A stretch of 64,000 nucleotides of DNA from Parasponia andersonii (Eukaryota > Streptophyta > Magnoliopsida > Rosales > Cannabaceae), in NCBI GenBank assembly GCA_002914805.1, contig JXTB01000084.1, forward strand, positions 501,175 through 565,174, read 5' to 3'. The notes under the pieces were generated by a model, which had not been told where the DNA came from, made no database searches, and saw only the letters and a program-made list of their open reading frames with translations. The translations under genes were made by a program, and so were the position numbers. Shown here piece after piece: positions 50,837 through 61,557 of the stretch (within the stretch, counting starts at the first letter, position 1; every line of letters begins with the position of its first letter).

Positions 50837-51377
50837 AATCTTGGCAGTTTGCCTTTTTGTTTTTATTTTTCCACCTTTGCCGCACTATATGGGTTTTCTT
50901 ATGGAAATTCTTAAGCATAGAAAATCTGTGGCTCATTGTTGGCTTGATAGGTACTGTAATTCTATTAACACTTCATGCCATTGTCACTTTGATACATCGG
51001 CACTCACTTTGCTATAGCACTGGTTTTGGTCATGCTGTATCGAGCAAGCTCCTGAAGTTGATGTATATTTTTTAACTGCACATATAGTTTAAGTCGATTT
51101 CTCAAATCCTTATACGGGCGTATATTGGATCTTGTAATTAAATATCATTTGACTTATAATTAAGCAGATATGTTTTTCATTATTTCATATCTAGTCCTAT
51201 CACGGAATGCACATTAAACAGTAGTTCTGATGGGATAACGACGTTTTTACTTGGCAATAATGAGACCTAGTATAGTAAAATTCCATTAAAAAAAAAAAAA
51301 CACAATATTATGCTGCAAAGGAGGAAAAGTAGAAACGAATGAAACTACAAGCTTACATTAGTGCTCAAGAATCTGAT
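50837..51377 (+). other. Spacer with possible interrupted open frame
   Basis: If the LARD and one target copy are ignored, 40864-40946 and 50837-51017 form one open frame of 87 codons. Its short hydrophobic segment includes LAVCLFVFIFPPL. In another frame 50857-51075 is also open (72 codons) and hydrophobic. No family is recognised and neither may be real. Confidence 0.2.
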
Positions 51378-52036
51378 ATTTGAAAATGTCTTATTTGAAG
51401 CTTCATGTGCTTGTCCGATATCATTGCACATGCAAAAGCTTCTGTACAAGGCAACTAAAGACTTGACACATCAAAGATGATTCAACAAAAAGGCTGACAA
51501 TACCATGTATAATTCACATTGCTTTAGACTTTTAAAACTTAGAACAAATACAACTCTTATACGCGATCGAGATAGATGGGTTTTCATTTAACTTTCACAT
51601 AAATTTCAATAATCTTCATGTGGTAGGCACTAGACTAAATCACTCACCTTAAATTACATGGCGATCTATAATTGGATATTCAATTCTTTATGAGATGGGC
51701 AGTAGTACGGACCTTAACTTGTGCTATCAATTTCTACTTTTATTTATTTATTTTTATTTTTATTTTTTAGTGTGTGTCTATCAGATCAGCTTAAAACGTG
51801 GCTAATGAAATAATTGGCATTGAAGGGTTTTTTTTTTTTGTTTCCCTCTCTCTTTTCTCCTGGGGTGGGGACGTGGAGACACAATGGAATTTTAAAGTAC
51901 GTTAAAAAAGGAAATATATAAGTTTCCATTTCTAAGATGAAATAAAATGCAGGCAACAATTTATCCAAATTCAAGCTCATACTAAAAGAAGAACAGAAAT
52001 AGATAATTTAAAGTATAACTATATGAGTTCATTCTA

Positions 52037-53327
52037 TTGGGCAGAGGTTTTAAGGAAAAAATATTGTCGGTCAACAAGTTTTTGGGCCTCCGAAATCCCT
52101 GCTTCTGCCTCAACTGTGGCGAAAGGAATATGGGCAACCAAAGAACTCATCCAGAAGTGGACTTGTGGAATGCTCCATGGGTCCCATGGGAGGATGTGCT
52201 GTCTACAAGAGCTGCCATCAATCCGATGACTTTAACAGACACATTATAAGCTAGAGGGTTACTCTTGCAAGGGAGACAAGAATGGGATAAAACCAAGCTC
52301 TCAACTTGGATGATACCTCAACTTGCCTGCAGGTTTGAGAAAATCCCCATCCTCCCTAGAAATAGAGACGATAATCTGGTTTGGAAGAATGTCAAGGACG
52401 GAACGTTTTCGATTAAAGGGGCTTATTGGGGTGAGAATATACACCGTTATAACGAGGAAGATCCGATATGGAAGAAGATTTGGGGTTCCAAGTTACATGA
52501 ACGTCTTAAACTGCTACAATGGAGGTTGGCTAAAAATCTACTACTGACAGGGGAGCGACTGGATACCATATTTGGACCACAAAGTATAATGTGTGGGGGT
52601 GTGTTCTAGTGGCCAAGACTCTGTTATTCATCTGTTCCTTGAGTGTCCTTTCACAAGGGCAATCTGGTTTGGCCGCAAATGGAATCTCCGGGTGGAAGAT
52701 GTTCTATGCCACAATGGCTTAGACCTGGTTTGAGTAAGATGGATCCTCGACCCTCCTCATTTGAGTGACACAGATAAGTCATTGCGTGCCGAGTTTGCTC
52801 TTTTTGCGACTGTGATTTGTGAAAAAATATGGGCAAATAGAAATGTCAATTTTCATTCAAATAGGAACTGTGATCCATTCAACTTGTTAAAGTCTATCAT
52901 CAACATGGTAGCTGAACCTATGCAAACTTGGGAAACCACAGAACCCATGCCTGGAGACACAGTAGAACAGCATAGTCACTCACCGATCCTGGAACCGGGC
53001 TCTAAGAATTTCTTCACTGATGCCTCATTTAAAGAAGGAAAGGCATGTGCGTGCGGCTGTAGTGGGTAGAGATGATAGTAATTGTATTATACTTCTTGCT
53101 GCACAATGCTTCAATGCAAGCTCACCGATGGAAGCGGAACTGCGTGGCTTAGANGGTTGGATTCCTAGGCATTTTAATGCTGGGGCTAATAGTCTTGCTG
53201 CATGGGCTTTTAGACTAGATATTTCTAGGATCTCTTCTTTTTGGGAGGTTGCCCCCTTTGTGGCTACCAAACTTTTAGTTTCTCATTAATAAATTTCTTT
53301 TCCCGAGCCAAAAAAAAAAAAAAGAAA
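52037..53327 (+). mobile_element. 5'-truncated LINE (non-LTR retrotransposon), 12-bp TSD
   Basis: The 12-mer GAGTTCATTCTA flanks the element at 52025-52036 and 53328-53339. The 3' end is a poly-A tract (about 53309-53323). The body is the C-terminal part of a plant L1-type ORF2, broken over several frames. It has a zf-RVT region (52377-52640, with NLVWKNVKDGTFSIKGAY, DPIWKKIW and LLQWRLAKN, then SVIHLFLECPF) and an RNase H-like region (FFTDASFKEGKACACG, then SPMEAELRGL). The middle of RNase H is missing at an undetermined base (N at 53154). Target-primed insertion, 5' truncation and poly-A are all visible. It is not functional. Confidence 0.9.
52377..53289 (+). pseudogene. LINE ORF2 C-terminal fragment
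   Basis: Frames open at 52265-52609, 52761-53069 and 53020-53289 must be joined by at least two frameshifts. A TGA interrupts near 52733 (after NGLDLV). The last piece after the N (GWIPRHFNAGANSLAAWAF) matches the conserved end of plant LINE RNase H domains (R-x-x-N-x-x-A-D-x-L-A), with A-N instead of A-D. Confidence 0.8.
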
Positions 53328-55394
53328 GAGTTCATTCTAGTGGCATGCATACTAGGAGTATTATTGCCAGATTTATAAATGACAAGTAGTGACATTTACG
53401 AAAAACATAACTTGACAAATATATGTTTGTTCTTTTCAATTTCAAATGCTTGGAGGAACTTGACAAAATTTGAAGGTTTTTCTTCCAGTCTCGAGAAAAA
53501 ATAAAATACAAAAAAATAAAAAAGAATAGTAATTAATTGAAAAGGTAGCACTCCTATACGGAGATATATAGGGGCAGGGGCACATGGCAGTGAGCGAGTC
53601 CCATCATTTCGACCTCTCCAAAAAAGTTCACAGTTCGGGCCTTCTTCTTTCTTCTTTCTTCTTTCTTCTTTCTGTTATTTACTTCCGCAATTTTCGGATT
53701 GGCAGAAATCTAATCATCATCACTGAAGGGACCCTCAGCCCTGGGTCGTCTTATTGGCCTCCTTGTAGGCAGATCAGGACCCTTCAGTAATATGGACCTA
53801 ACATCATGTTAATAAGGGAAGATCAGGTTTAAATGGTTTTTTTAGGACCATATTTATTGATCTCTAGCTTGAGAATTGATCCCCCCAAAAAAAAACCCTA
53901 AGAGTAGAACAATTGTTGGAGAAAGAAAAGAAAAAAAACCAGATTTTTCAACATTTAAACTTCTATAAATCTTAGTTTCATTCTCTACTCTGTTTTTTTT
54001 TTCTTCTTTGTACTGCACTCCATTTTCACCCAAAGCTATTTTGAAAGCATTTTTTTCAATTAAAGAAAGAGCCGAAAAATAGAATCATGCAATTAGTAAC
54101 TATGGTCGAAATGGTCACTAGTGACCGCATTAAGTTATTAAATTACTGACCATTTTAAGCGTCATTTTTACATATGTGAAAGGAAGGGGAAAAAAAAAGA
54201 AGAAGAAGAGCATTTTAACTACAGAAATTGCATTATTATTTATTAAAAATATTACCATTTTCGACCACAAATGAACCTTTTGAGGTAAAAAAAAAAGTAT
54301 CTCAAATTATCTTCTAAAAACACCAAATTAAAAATGCACGAAATTAATTTTATGGCTTGGTTGGAGTAAATTTTTGAAATTTCCTCCAATATCCGCCCAA
54401 AAAATAAATGGTTGTTTTAGTAAGAGAGTATTGAGTTTGGTCGAAAAGGAGGTAGAAGTTGCAAAATTGGAGGGAAACGTTTTTGGTGTTTTTTTTTTTT
54501 AGGGTAACATTGAAAACTCATTTATTTCTCTCACAAAAATACTAGAAAATTCAAAATCTAGTCTTAGAAAAATTATTTTTTAAAACACTCGTAAAAAAAG
54601 GCATTTGTTCCAAAACATTATTAATGAGGTCCATTTCCTATTAATTAAAGGGAAATGGACAAAATTAATTTTTTTTTTAGCGCAAATGACATTATTGGGA
54701 TTATTTTTTAGGATGCCTTTGTTATCATACTATTGTACTAGTTATTACTTCATTTTAAATATTGAATTAGTTGACTAGTTACAACTTTTTTAGGAGTTTA
54801 AACTTGAGTAAAATGCTAAATTTCATGATAAATAATTTTTAAAAAAAATTTGAATGATGTAGCAATTTATGCATAGGTAACAAGTAAAGTGAAAAAAAGG
54901 ACATACATAATGTATTAAAAAATAATATAATGCACTATCAATCAAATTATTTTTTATTGCTATTATTAGTATCATTATTATTATTATTATTATTGTATAG
55001 TCTGTCAAAATATGTATCATTGCTTCTAAATATCTCTCATGAGTGTTCCGTGAATGGCACTCTCTATGTTTGGTTGAGAGAAAGAAAAAGAGATTAAAGG
55101 GGAAAAAAAAAGATAGAAATGTGTAAAATGAATAGAAAATACTTTTTCTCTATTTGATATTTAGATAGTAAAAAAAATTGATTTATTTTAAGATAATTAG
55201 TTTATCCTCTATATTATTATTTTAAAATTAATATATAAAGATAATTTAATAAATTAAAATTTTTCATTAACTAATTTTTTTCCCTCTCCTCTTTTTTCTC
55301 AAAGTTGGAGACGAAAATTTTTATGAGCTCACCTACTATTTTCCTTTCCTATTTTCTCTCCCTGTTTCTTTTCTCTTCCCCTTTCTTTCTTACC

Positions 55395-55554
55395 AAATAA
55401 CCTATTTTTCTATTTTCACTCCGCCTTATCTCTCCTGCCTTTCTTTTCTTCTCCGTTTTCCTCCGATACATACGAAATAACCTATTTTTCTATTTTCACT
55501 CCACCTTATCTCTCCCACTTTTCTTTTCTCGTCCCTTTTTCCTGATGCTAAACA
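55395..55554. repeat. Tandem duplication, 80-bp unit x2
   Basis: The unit starts AAATAACCTATTTTTCTATT at 55395 and 55475 and is pyrimidine-rich. The copies differ at several positions (CCGCCTTATC versus CCACCTTATC). Confidence 0.85.
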
Positions 55555-55721
55555 TAGCCTAACTTGCCTTACTTGTTCACACTATGATTAAAAATTTTAA
55601 AAATGACCTCTTTTTTCTTTAAAAAAAAAAAATCTTCTTCTTACTGAATTTCTCGGATTCCGTCTTAATCATTATTGTTTTTTATTTTTCCTTGGATTCT
55701 TTGGATTCATCACTGTGAAAA

Positions 55722-55759
55722 AGAGTCGCAAGACATATGCAGAGTCGCAAGACATATGC
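55722..55759. repeat. Tandem duplication, 19-bp unit x2
   Basis: The unit AGAGTCGCAAGACATATGC occurs at 55722-55740 and 55741-55759, identical. Confidence 0.9.
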
Positions 55760-56185
55760 ATAGAGGAAAGCTATCATATAAATGACCCCCTGTCACTGTT
55801 CACTATTCGGCAATATGAGTTAACACACCTTTTCAAAAGTTGCACACCTTTCTTCGTAGAAAAACCCGCACGAGAGCCCATCTCATTTTCAAAAGTTACA
55901 CACCTTTCTTCATACTAATAATGTGTTTCAAAAACCATGACTTTTTATTTCCAGTTGGATATGAATGGCATTCCATCAGAATTTTACATCAAATCCTGAT
56001 TCCATTATAATCTAAAAGTTGAAATTATTCAACTGCTTAATATAACTTCGCTAATTGCTACCTATATTATATTCTTCCATCTCCCAACTTGCCTTGCTAC
56101 TCATTCTATAATTTTTTTAATCAATAAAAACAAAAGGCAAAATAATAAAAAATAAATCAGTAGGACTGATGATATTTCAGTCTCT

Positions 56186-59100
56186 TCAGCCCAAATTAGC
56201 AAAGTAAGGAACATCAGTAGAGTTAAGCCACTCACTCCCTTGTATAAACGCACCAACAGTGAACTGACTCGCCTCATTGGAGCTGTTAATGACCCGATAA
56301 CCCGGCCACGTCACCCGGGCACTAGTATTCGAACCGGGTCCCCGATTCATGTACTCCCCATAATACAACGTGCTCAATGCAAACGTGCCATTCCACTCCA
56401 ACCAGCCGGCGGGTTCCACAGAATCATCAATGTACGACCTCATGATAACCGTTCTTGAGTATTCCTTCCACGGACGGCCGAGATACGTCCGGAAGGAGGA
56501 CAGGACGGGTATGAGATCGGAGGCGGCTGCGAGTTTGCAATTGAGAATGGAGATACCAGTGTTCTGGTTGGGGTCTTCACGGCCCTGAGCCGTGAAGATG
56601 TTGCGTTGGTTGTCGTTAGGTTTGCGTGCGTACAAGTTGCAGTTTTGGAAAACTACGGCGGCGTTGCCAAAGACGAAGTCTATGGTGCCGTAGATATCGC
56701 ATTCGCGGTAGAATTGGCGGAGTGAGTGGGCGTAGAGAGTGTCTTGGTAAGCGACGAAGCTGCACTGGTAGAAGGCGGAGAGGTCGGAGCCGCTCCTTAG
56801 GGCTACCGCTTGGTGTTTGCTAGGTCCGGCCGAGTTTTCGAAGGTTATGCCCTTGGCTATGAACCCGTTCCCCACCACAGCTGTAAATTAAGGAATCAGT
56901 GTGTGAGTATTAGGTTGGGAGATTTGATTTGGAGAAATGCTAAAAACACTATATTTGTGCTTAACATCAAACATGCTAATAGGTTTTGGGTCCTAAGTAC
57001 TCTATACGTACGTGTAAGTATTAGTGAAAACACCACTCTAACATTAAATATATGCTCAAAAAATGTATAAGGCTCAATTCTTTTTCAAGTGTAAATGTAG
57101 TTCATGTGTCATGTATATCAGTAGAAGATATAAATTAGACCTATAGTTACAAAATGTCTATCGCCCAAAAAAGGAGACGTGTAAATTGGATAAAAGATCC
57201 GTATTTAATTAAGAAAAATACATGAATCCATTTAATAATCAAGTTTAGTGTTTATATTCGATAACATAAATTTTGTTCTACCTAAAATTCATTAATTATG
57301 TAAAGTACGTGAATAGAATAAGAATTTGGTAAGGTAGAATATTAGAGTGGCTTGAAAACTTGAACCCTAGCAAGTCAATGAAAGTCCAGCGAAAATATAT
57401 AGCCACAAGTAGATGTACTTCTAAATGTTTTAGTGCATAAATATATAGCCAAACAATTGATACGCTTTTCTATTTTTGACATAATTCACTAAAACATACC
57501 TCATCAACTAGCTATAATAGCTATCAAGCGAAAAACAAAAATAAAAACAAGCAGACAAACTAGCCAAATAGTAAGGCAAAAAAAAAAAGAAAAAAATCTT
57601 TTGATTGACCTAAAGATTTATTATATATGCAATTTGCAGACTGCATGTTTGTCATTTGTTCATGCAAAAGAAGTGAGATCAATATGTGAACGGCTACTAG
57701 GCTCTCTTTTGGGCCACCGTTCCCATAATGCATTATTTTTTTAGGGCCAGTGCGTCACCTCCCCGTAAAAACTTTTTATTGCTCTAAAATTTCCTTTACA
57801 ATTTCAGAACTTACACCAGGAGTAGATCTGTAGATGGATCATTTCCTTTTAGCTAGCAGTACATTAATTTTGTGGGTTGGAAGTTTAAAGCTTAGTCCTT
57901 CCTTTAAGTACTCTACAAAATCAAGTAATTACTAACTTTTTGCATATCCATAAAAAAATTGGCTATTATTAATATCATAACAGCTTTTGTCTCTCATGAA
58001 TATTAGTAAAGCAATCTATCAATCGCTACGCACCGACTGGTTCAATTCGATAGTCAACTAAGTCGATTGAAGCTCGCATTATCTAGATCTCATTAAAAAA
58101 ATAAAGCAAAAAAGTGTATATTATTGCACCAGCATTCCACACCACCCCATTAGCCCCCCCTAGCTAATCAAAATTGGGAATACGTAAAGTAGGGGACAGA
58201 ATCAATTTTTGAGACCCACCTAACATGTGACATTGGGACCTATCAATTTAAGTTTTACTAATTCTTTAACTTGATATACTATAATATTATTGAAATCTAA
58301 TTACTCGATTTACTTTAGATATCGCCCAAAAATGAAAATCTTAATTTAAGACAGCTATTTTCTTTTTTTTTTTTTGTATATAGAAGTAAAGACAAATATC
58401 TTTTTCCGACAAATTCAACTTCCTACGCGCTTCCATAATCTAAAATCCCCACTAGACACGGAAGTATGAGGAAACGTGGGGTCCTTCGTATATCTACGTA
58501 CTATCGTAGACTCTTATTTATTTGCAAAAATGTAGACTAAATTAAAGCTAACATTTCAGGCAATTTAATTCTCGGACTCGATCATTTATTTCAAGGCAAT
58601 TTAATTCTGACTCTTCAACCTCACTTTTTCTTTTCTTCATTTTTTGACTAGAATTTTCAAACATACTTTTAACTATTGCCTTATAATTGAAAAAGATGTA
58701 TGGTATGTAACTACAAATATATTCTCGATTTTCTTGTTCCCTCAGCTATGTATTAAAAATATTCCTAAACGTCACCGATGATGGCGAGTACGTGCATTTG
58801 TCCTACTCAGTAGTTAGTATTACCGAATTCTAGTTTCTTATAATAGCATACAGTTTATATAATCTCATCATCAGGGCATTATCGAAAAATTAAAGGCATG
58901 CTGTTGACATTAAATTATATTCTTCTAACTACTTTGGTGAAAGAAAAAATTTGAAGAATCCACTCTATTTTACATTTTTCAGTCTTATTGCTGAATAAGT
59001 GAATTACATTATAATTCATTATATTATTAAAACCTAAAACGGTTGTAAGGAATAAACGAGACTATAAAATGTAATTCGGTAAAATAAAGCGCAGCTGGCA

Positions 59101-61470
59101 TTCTTAAAAACTTTTATTCTATAGGGCACTTAATAGTTTTATGTTGCATGGCACGCCCAAGTTCAAACTTTATCATTGAGATTTTTAATTTATATAATTG
59201 TGGTTATTTCATGTATTGACAAACTATATACCATGAGTCACGATTAGGACATAACCGCGCTTTTCATGGATATTTCTTTTATTCACTTTTTGACGGGTAT
59301 ATATAGAAACAATTTGATTAGCCTACGTAGCATAGCGAGTATCAACATAGGGTTTGGACTTGAGAATAGAGGATAACTAGCAAGGACAGTAGAAAGAAGA
59401 CAATTTATAAATTTCAAAAGTACGCACTAATGTCCATGAATACCTTTATCATTTCAAGATTCTATTTCAAGTAACTCTTTAAAAAAAAAAAAAAGGAAAG
59501 AAGAAAGACTTACAAAGGAGCATGCCAATATGAATTTAATATGGCCACCAATATTTATGGTCCCCTAATGTCCCACTCATAGCACGCTGATGGCTAGTAG
59601 CAAGCAATTTAGCATGTTTATTTGTATGCACTGTTACATATTATTTAGATCGTACTTTGACTAGTATTAGGGACCAAACACCAAATGTACTTATTAGTTA
59701 ATTATATAAGAATAATGCTATGAATATCCCGCCGTAATACCGCGTATGTATTCAATAATTTTAATTAATAAATTGAATTTTATCTTTTATAATCAGCTTT
59801 GACAATTCGTTCGTGGTACTCTTGCTTTGCAGTCTGAATCTACTTGTCTTATATATTACAGTAACCCGGACACCCAAAAATAATAATAATAAAAATAAAA
59901 AATGGGATAAGTTCTGGACATGCTGCACGAGGTAAAGTATGAATTTGGGAATGGGCCCTACAACACAAGCTAATGGACGTGCCCAGACCCTCACGGTCAC
60001 GGGACAATTAATGTTAAATGTACGTCACACAGAACTAACACAACAATTCTCCAATTTAACCAAAGGAATTAGAAAAAAGTATTAAAAAATTATTTCAAAA
60101 CATCTAAATTCAAATTATATATTAAGAAATAAATCAGCGCAGAGGAAAATAATAGAGAATTTAGAAAAAACTGACCGACGGTTGCTGATCGGAAAGTAGT
60201 CCAGCCATCGACATGGTTCCTACTGGCTTTGATGATGGTCTTCCCTATCCCATCTCCCACGAACATCAAATTGGTCTTCTTCCTCACAACCTCCACATTC
60301 TCAAGATAAGCCCCCGCTTTTATGTATATCACAAACCTATACATACACCACAACATGTTAAAACTATCTATGTGACAAATATTAGATCTATATCAGAAAA
60401 ATTGAAATACTACCACATTATAATTAATATATCATCAAAGAAATGCCATGATAAATAAAAAAGCAAAACTTGTACTTATTAACTTACGTATTAATAAAAA
60501 TGTGTGACCTATGTAAAAATTTAATTGTGACACCACTTTTTATTAGTATTTACTACGTAGTAATGATGATACTTATCATGTTTTTCTAAATTAATGTGAC
60601 AGAAGTTAACCTGGTGTCGCTGGAGTTAGGTGCCGCCGCGACGGCCTCGCTAACGGTGGTAAAGTTCCCGGTACCGTCTTTAGCCACCACTAGGTCAAAT
60701 TTAGTCCCGCTCACCTGGGCCTGTAACAGTTTCCGGTCCTTGGGAGAAACCCACGTGGGGAACCCGTTTTCCACACGGCCGTACCCGGGAAAGACCTCCT
60801 TCTCCGACGAAGTTGTCTTCGTAAAATGGTGATTTCCGGGAATCTTCTTAAGCATGACCAAAATGTTGCTCACGTGGTTTGAGATGGTAACAATTCTGTC
60901 CTGAATGTAGTTCCTCGCAAAATTTGACTCTTTACCAAAATCAAACCCATCGAGACACGTGTCCTGGTTCGTCATTGCGCCACTCAGCAGGGTCTGGAGG
61001 TCATGGTAGTACGTGGAGGCTGTTTTTTCGGAGGTAAGGTCGGAGAGTGCCGCTTCGAGTTCTGAAGCGGTGTCGTCTAGGAGCTCAAGGCAATCGTCTA
61101 AGGCCCGCTTCTGAACGGGGTCGAAGCTCCGGAGCCGCTTCTCGAAGACGGAGCAGTTGGCAGAGGAGACTTTGACCTCATTCACGGTTTGGCTGACCGT
61201 GGAGAAGATTATCTGAGGGAGGGATTTGGAGGCGAGATCTGGGAAGGAGGCCACAGTCGAAACGCACAGTTTTGGGTACAGAGTCCCCTGGCATGCTGAG
61301 TGAGCTATTTGGTAGTGTTTGTGGACATGAAGTTTTGGCGTGTGTTTAGTGGGAGTTTTGGGTGTATTTGTCAAGTGGGTTTTCGGTGAAAATAGGAGGA
61401 TTAAGAGTAGGAGTGCTGAAATGGATATGGAGATGAGCGAGAGTTTTGGTCTTCTATTTAGGTTATACAT
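56186..61470 (-). CDS. Pectin methylesterase with PMEI pro-region, complete
   Basis: An apoplastic CE8 enzyme that removes methyl esters from homogalacturonan, releasing methanol and creating calcium-binding or polygalacturonase-sensitive pectin. Exons 60611-61470, 60176-60336 and 56186-56880 join in frame to 571 aa. An in-frame ATG at 61557 would add 29 residues, but it lies upstream of the TATA-like box, so I prefer 61470. Residues 11-28 form a hydrophobic signal anchor. The inhibitor-like pro-region (about 54-210) has cysteines 60, 69, 127 and 172, with an extra one at 106. A processing motif RKLL sits at 246-249. The catalytic domain shows GAYLE (295-299), QAVAL (364-368), QDTL with Asp387, DFVFGNAA with Asp408, and LGRPW with Arg476 and Trp478. 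Every catalytic residue is present. The second intron is 3.3 kb (56881-60175) with no recognised gene or clear transposon inside. Confidence 0.95.
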
Positions 61471-61524
61471 GGTGTGTAAGAGAGAGGGACAGAAATTGAG
61501 GAGGGGAGAAGTGATTTGGGTGTG

Positions 61525-61532
61525 TATAAATA
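61525..61532 (-). promoter_or_regulatory. TATA-like box of the pectin methylesterase gene
   Basis: The minus strand reads TATTTATA within CCTATTTATACACACC, 55 bases upstream of the ATG at 61470. This spacing favours 61470 over 61557 as the start. The match to TATAAATA is imperfect. Confidence 0.4.
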
Positions 61533-61557
61533 GGCTTATTGATTGAACAGAAGACAT

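Larger units (their letters stand above)
51378..53820. repeat. Dispersed duplication, copy B (split by a LINE)
   Basis: It matches 25764-27025 in order and orientation: TTGAAAATGTCTTATTTGAAGCTTCATGTG near the left end, ATCTTCATGTGGTAGGCACTAGACTAAATC near 51610, then after the LINE AAAACATAACTTGACAAA near 53403, TTTTCGGATTGGCAGAAAT near 53691 and TTATTGGCCTCCTTGTAGG near 53752. Removing 52037-53327 brings it close to the size of copy A. A CTTTCTT microsatellite near 53644-53673 is particular to this copy. Confidence 0.8.
53821..56185. other. AT-rich intergenic region downstream of the pectin methylesterase
   Basis: No exon is seen. It contains homopolymer and TTA runs, two direct duplications listed separately, and a second-order repeat of TTTTCAAAAGTTRCACACCT (about 55831 and 55887). 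The last few hundred bases probably include the 3' UTR of the gene at 56186. Confidence 0.5.
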
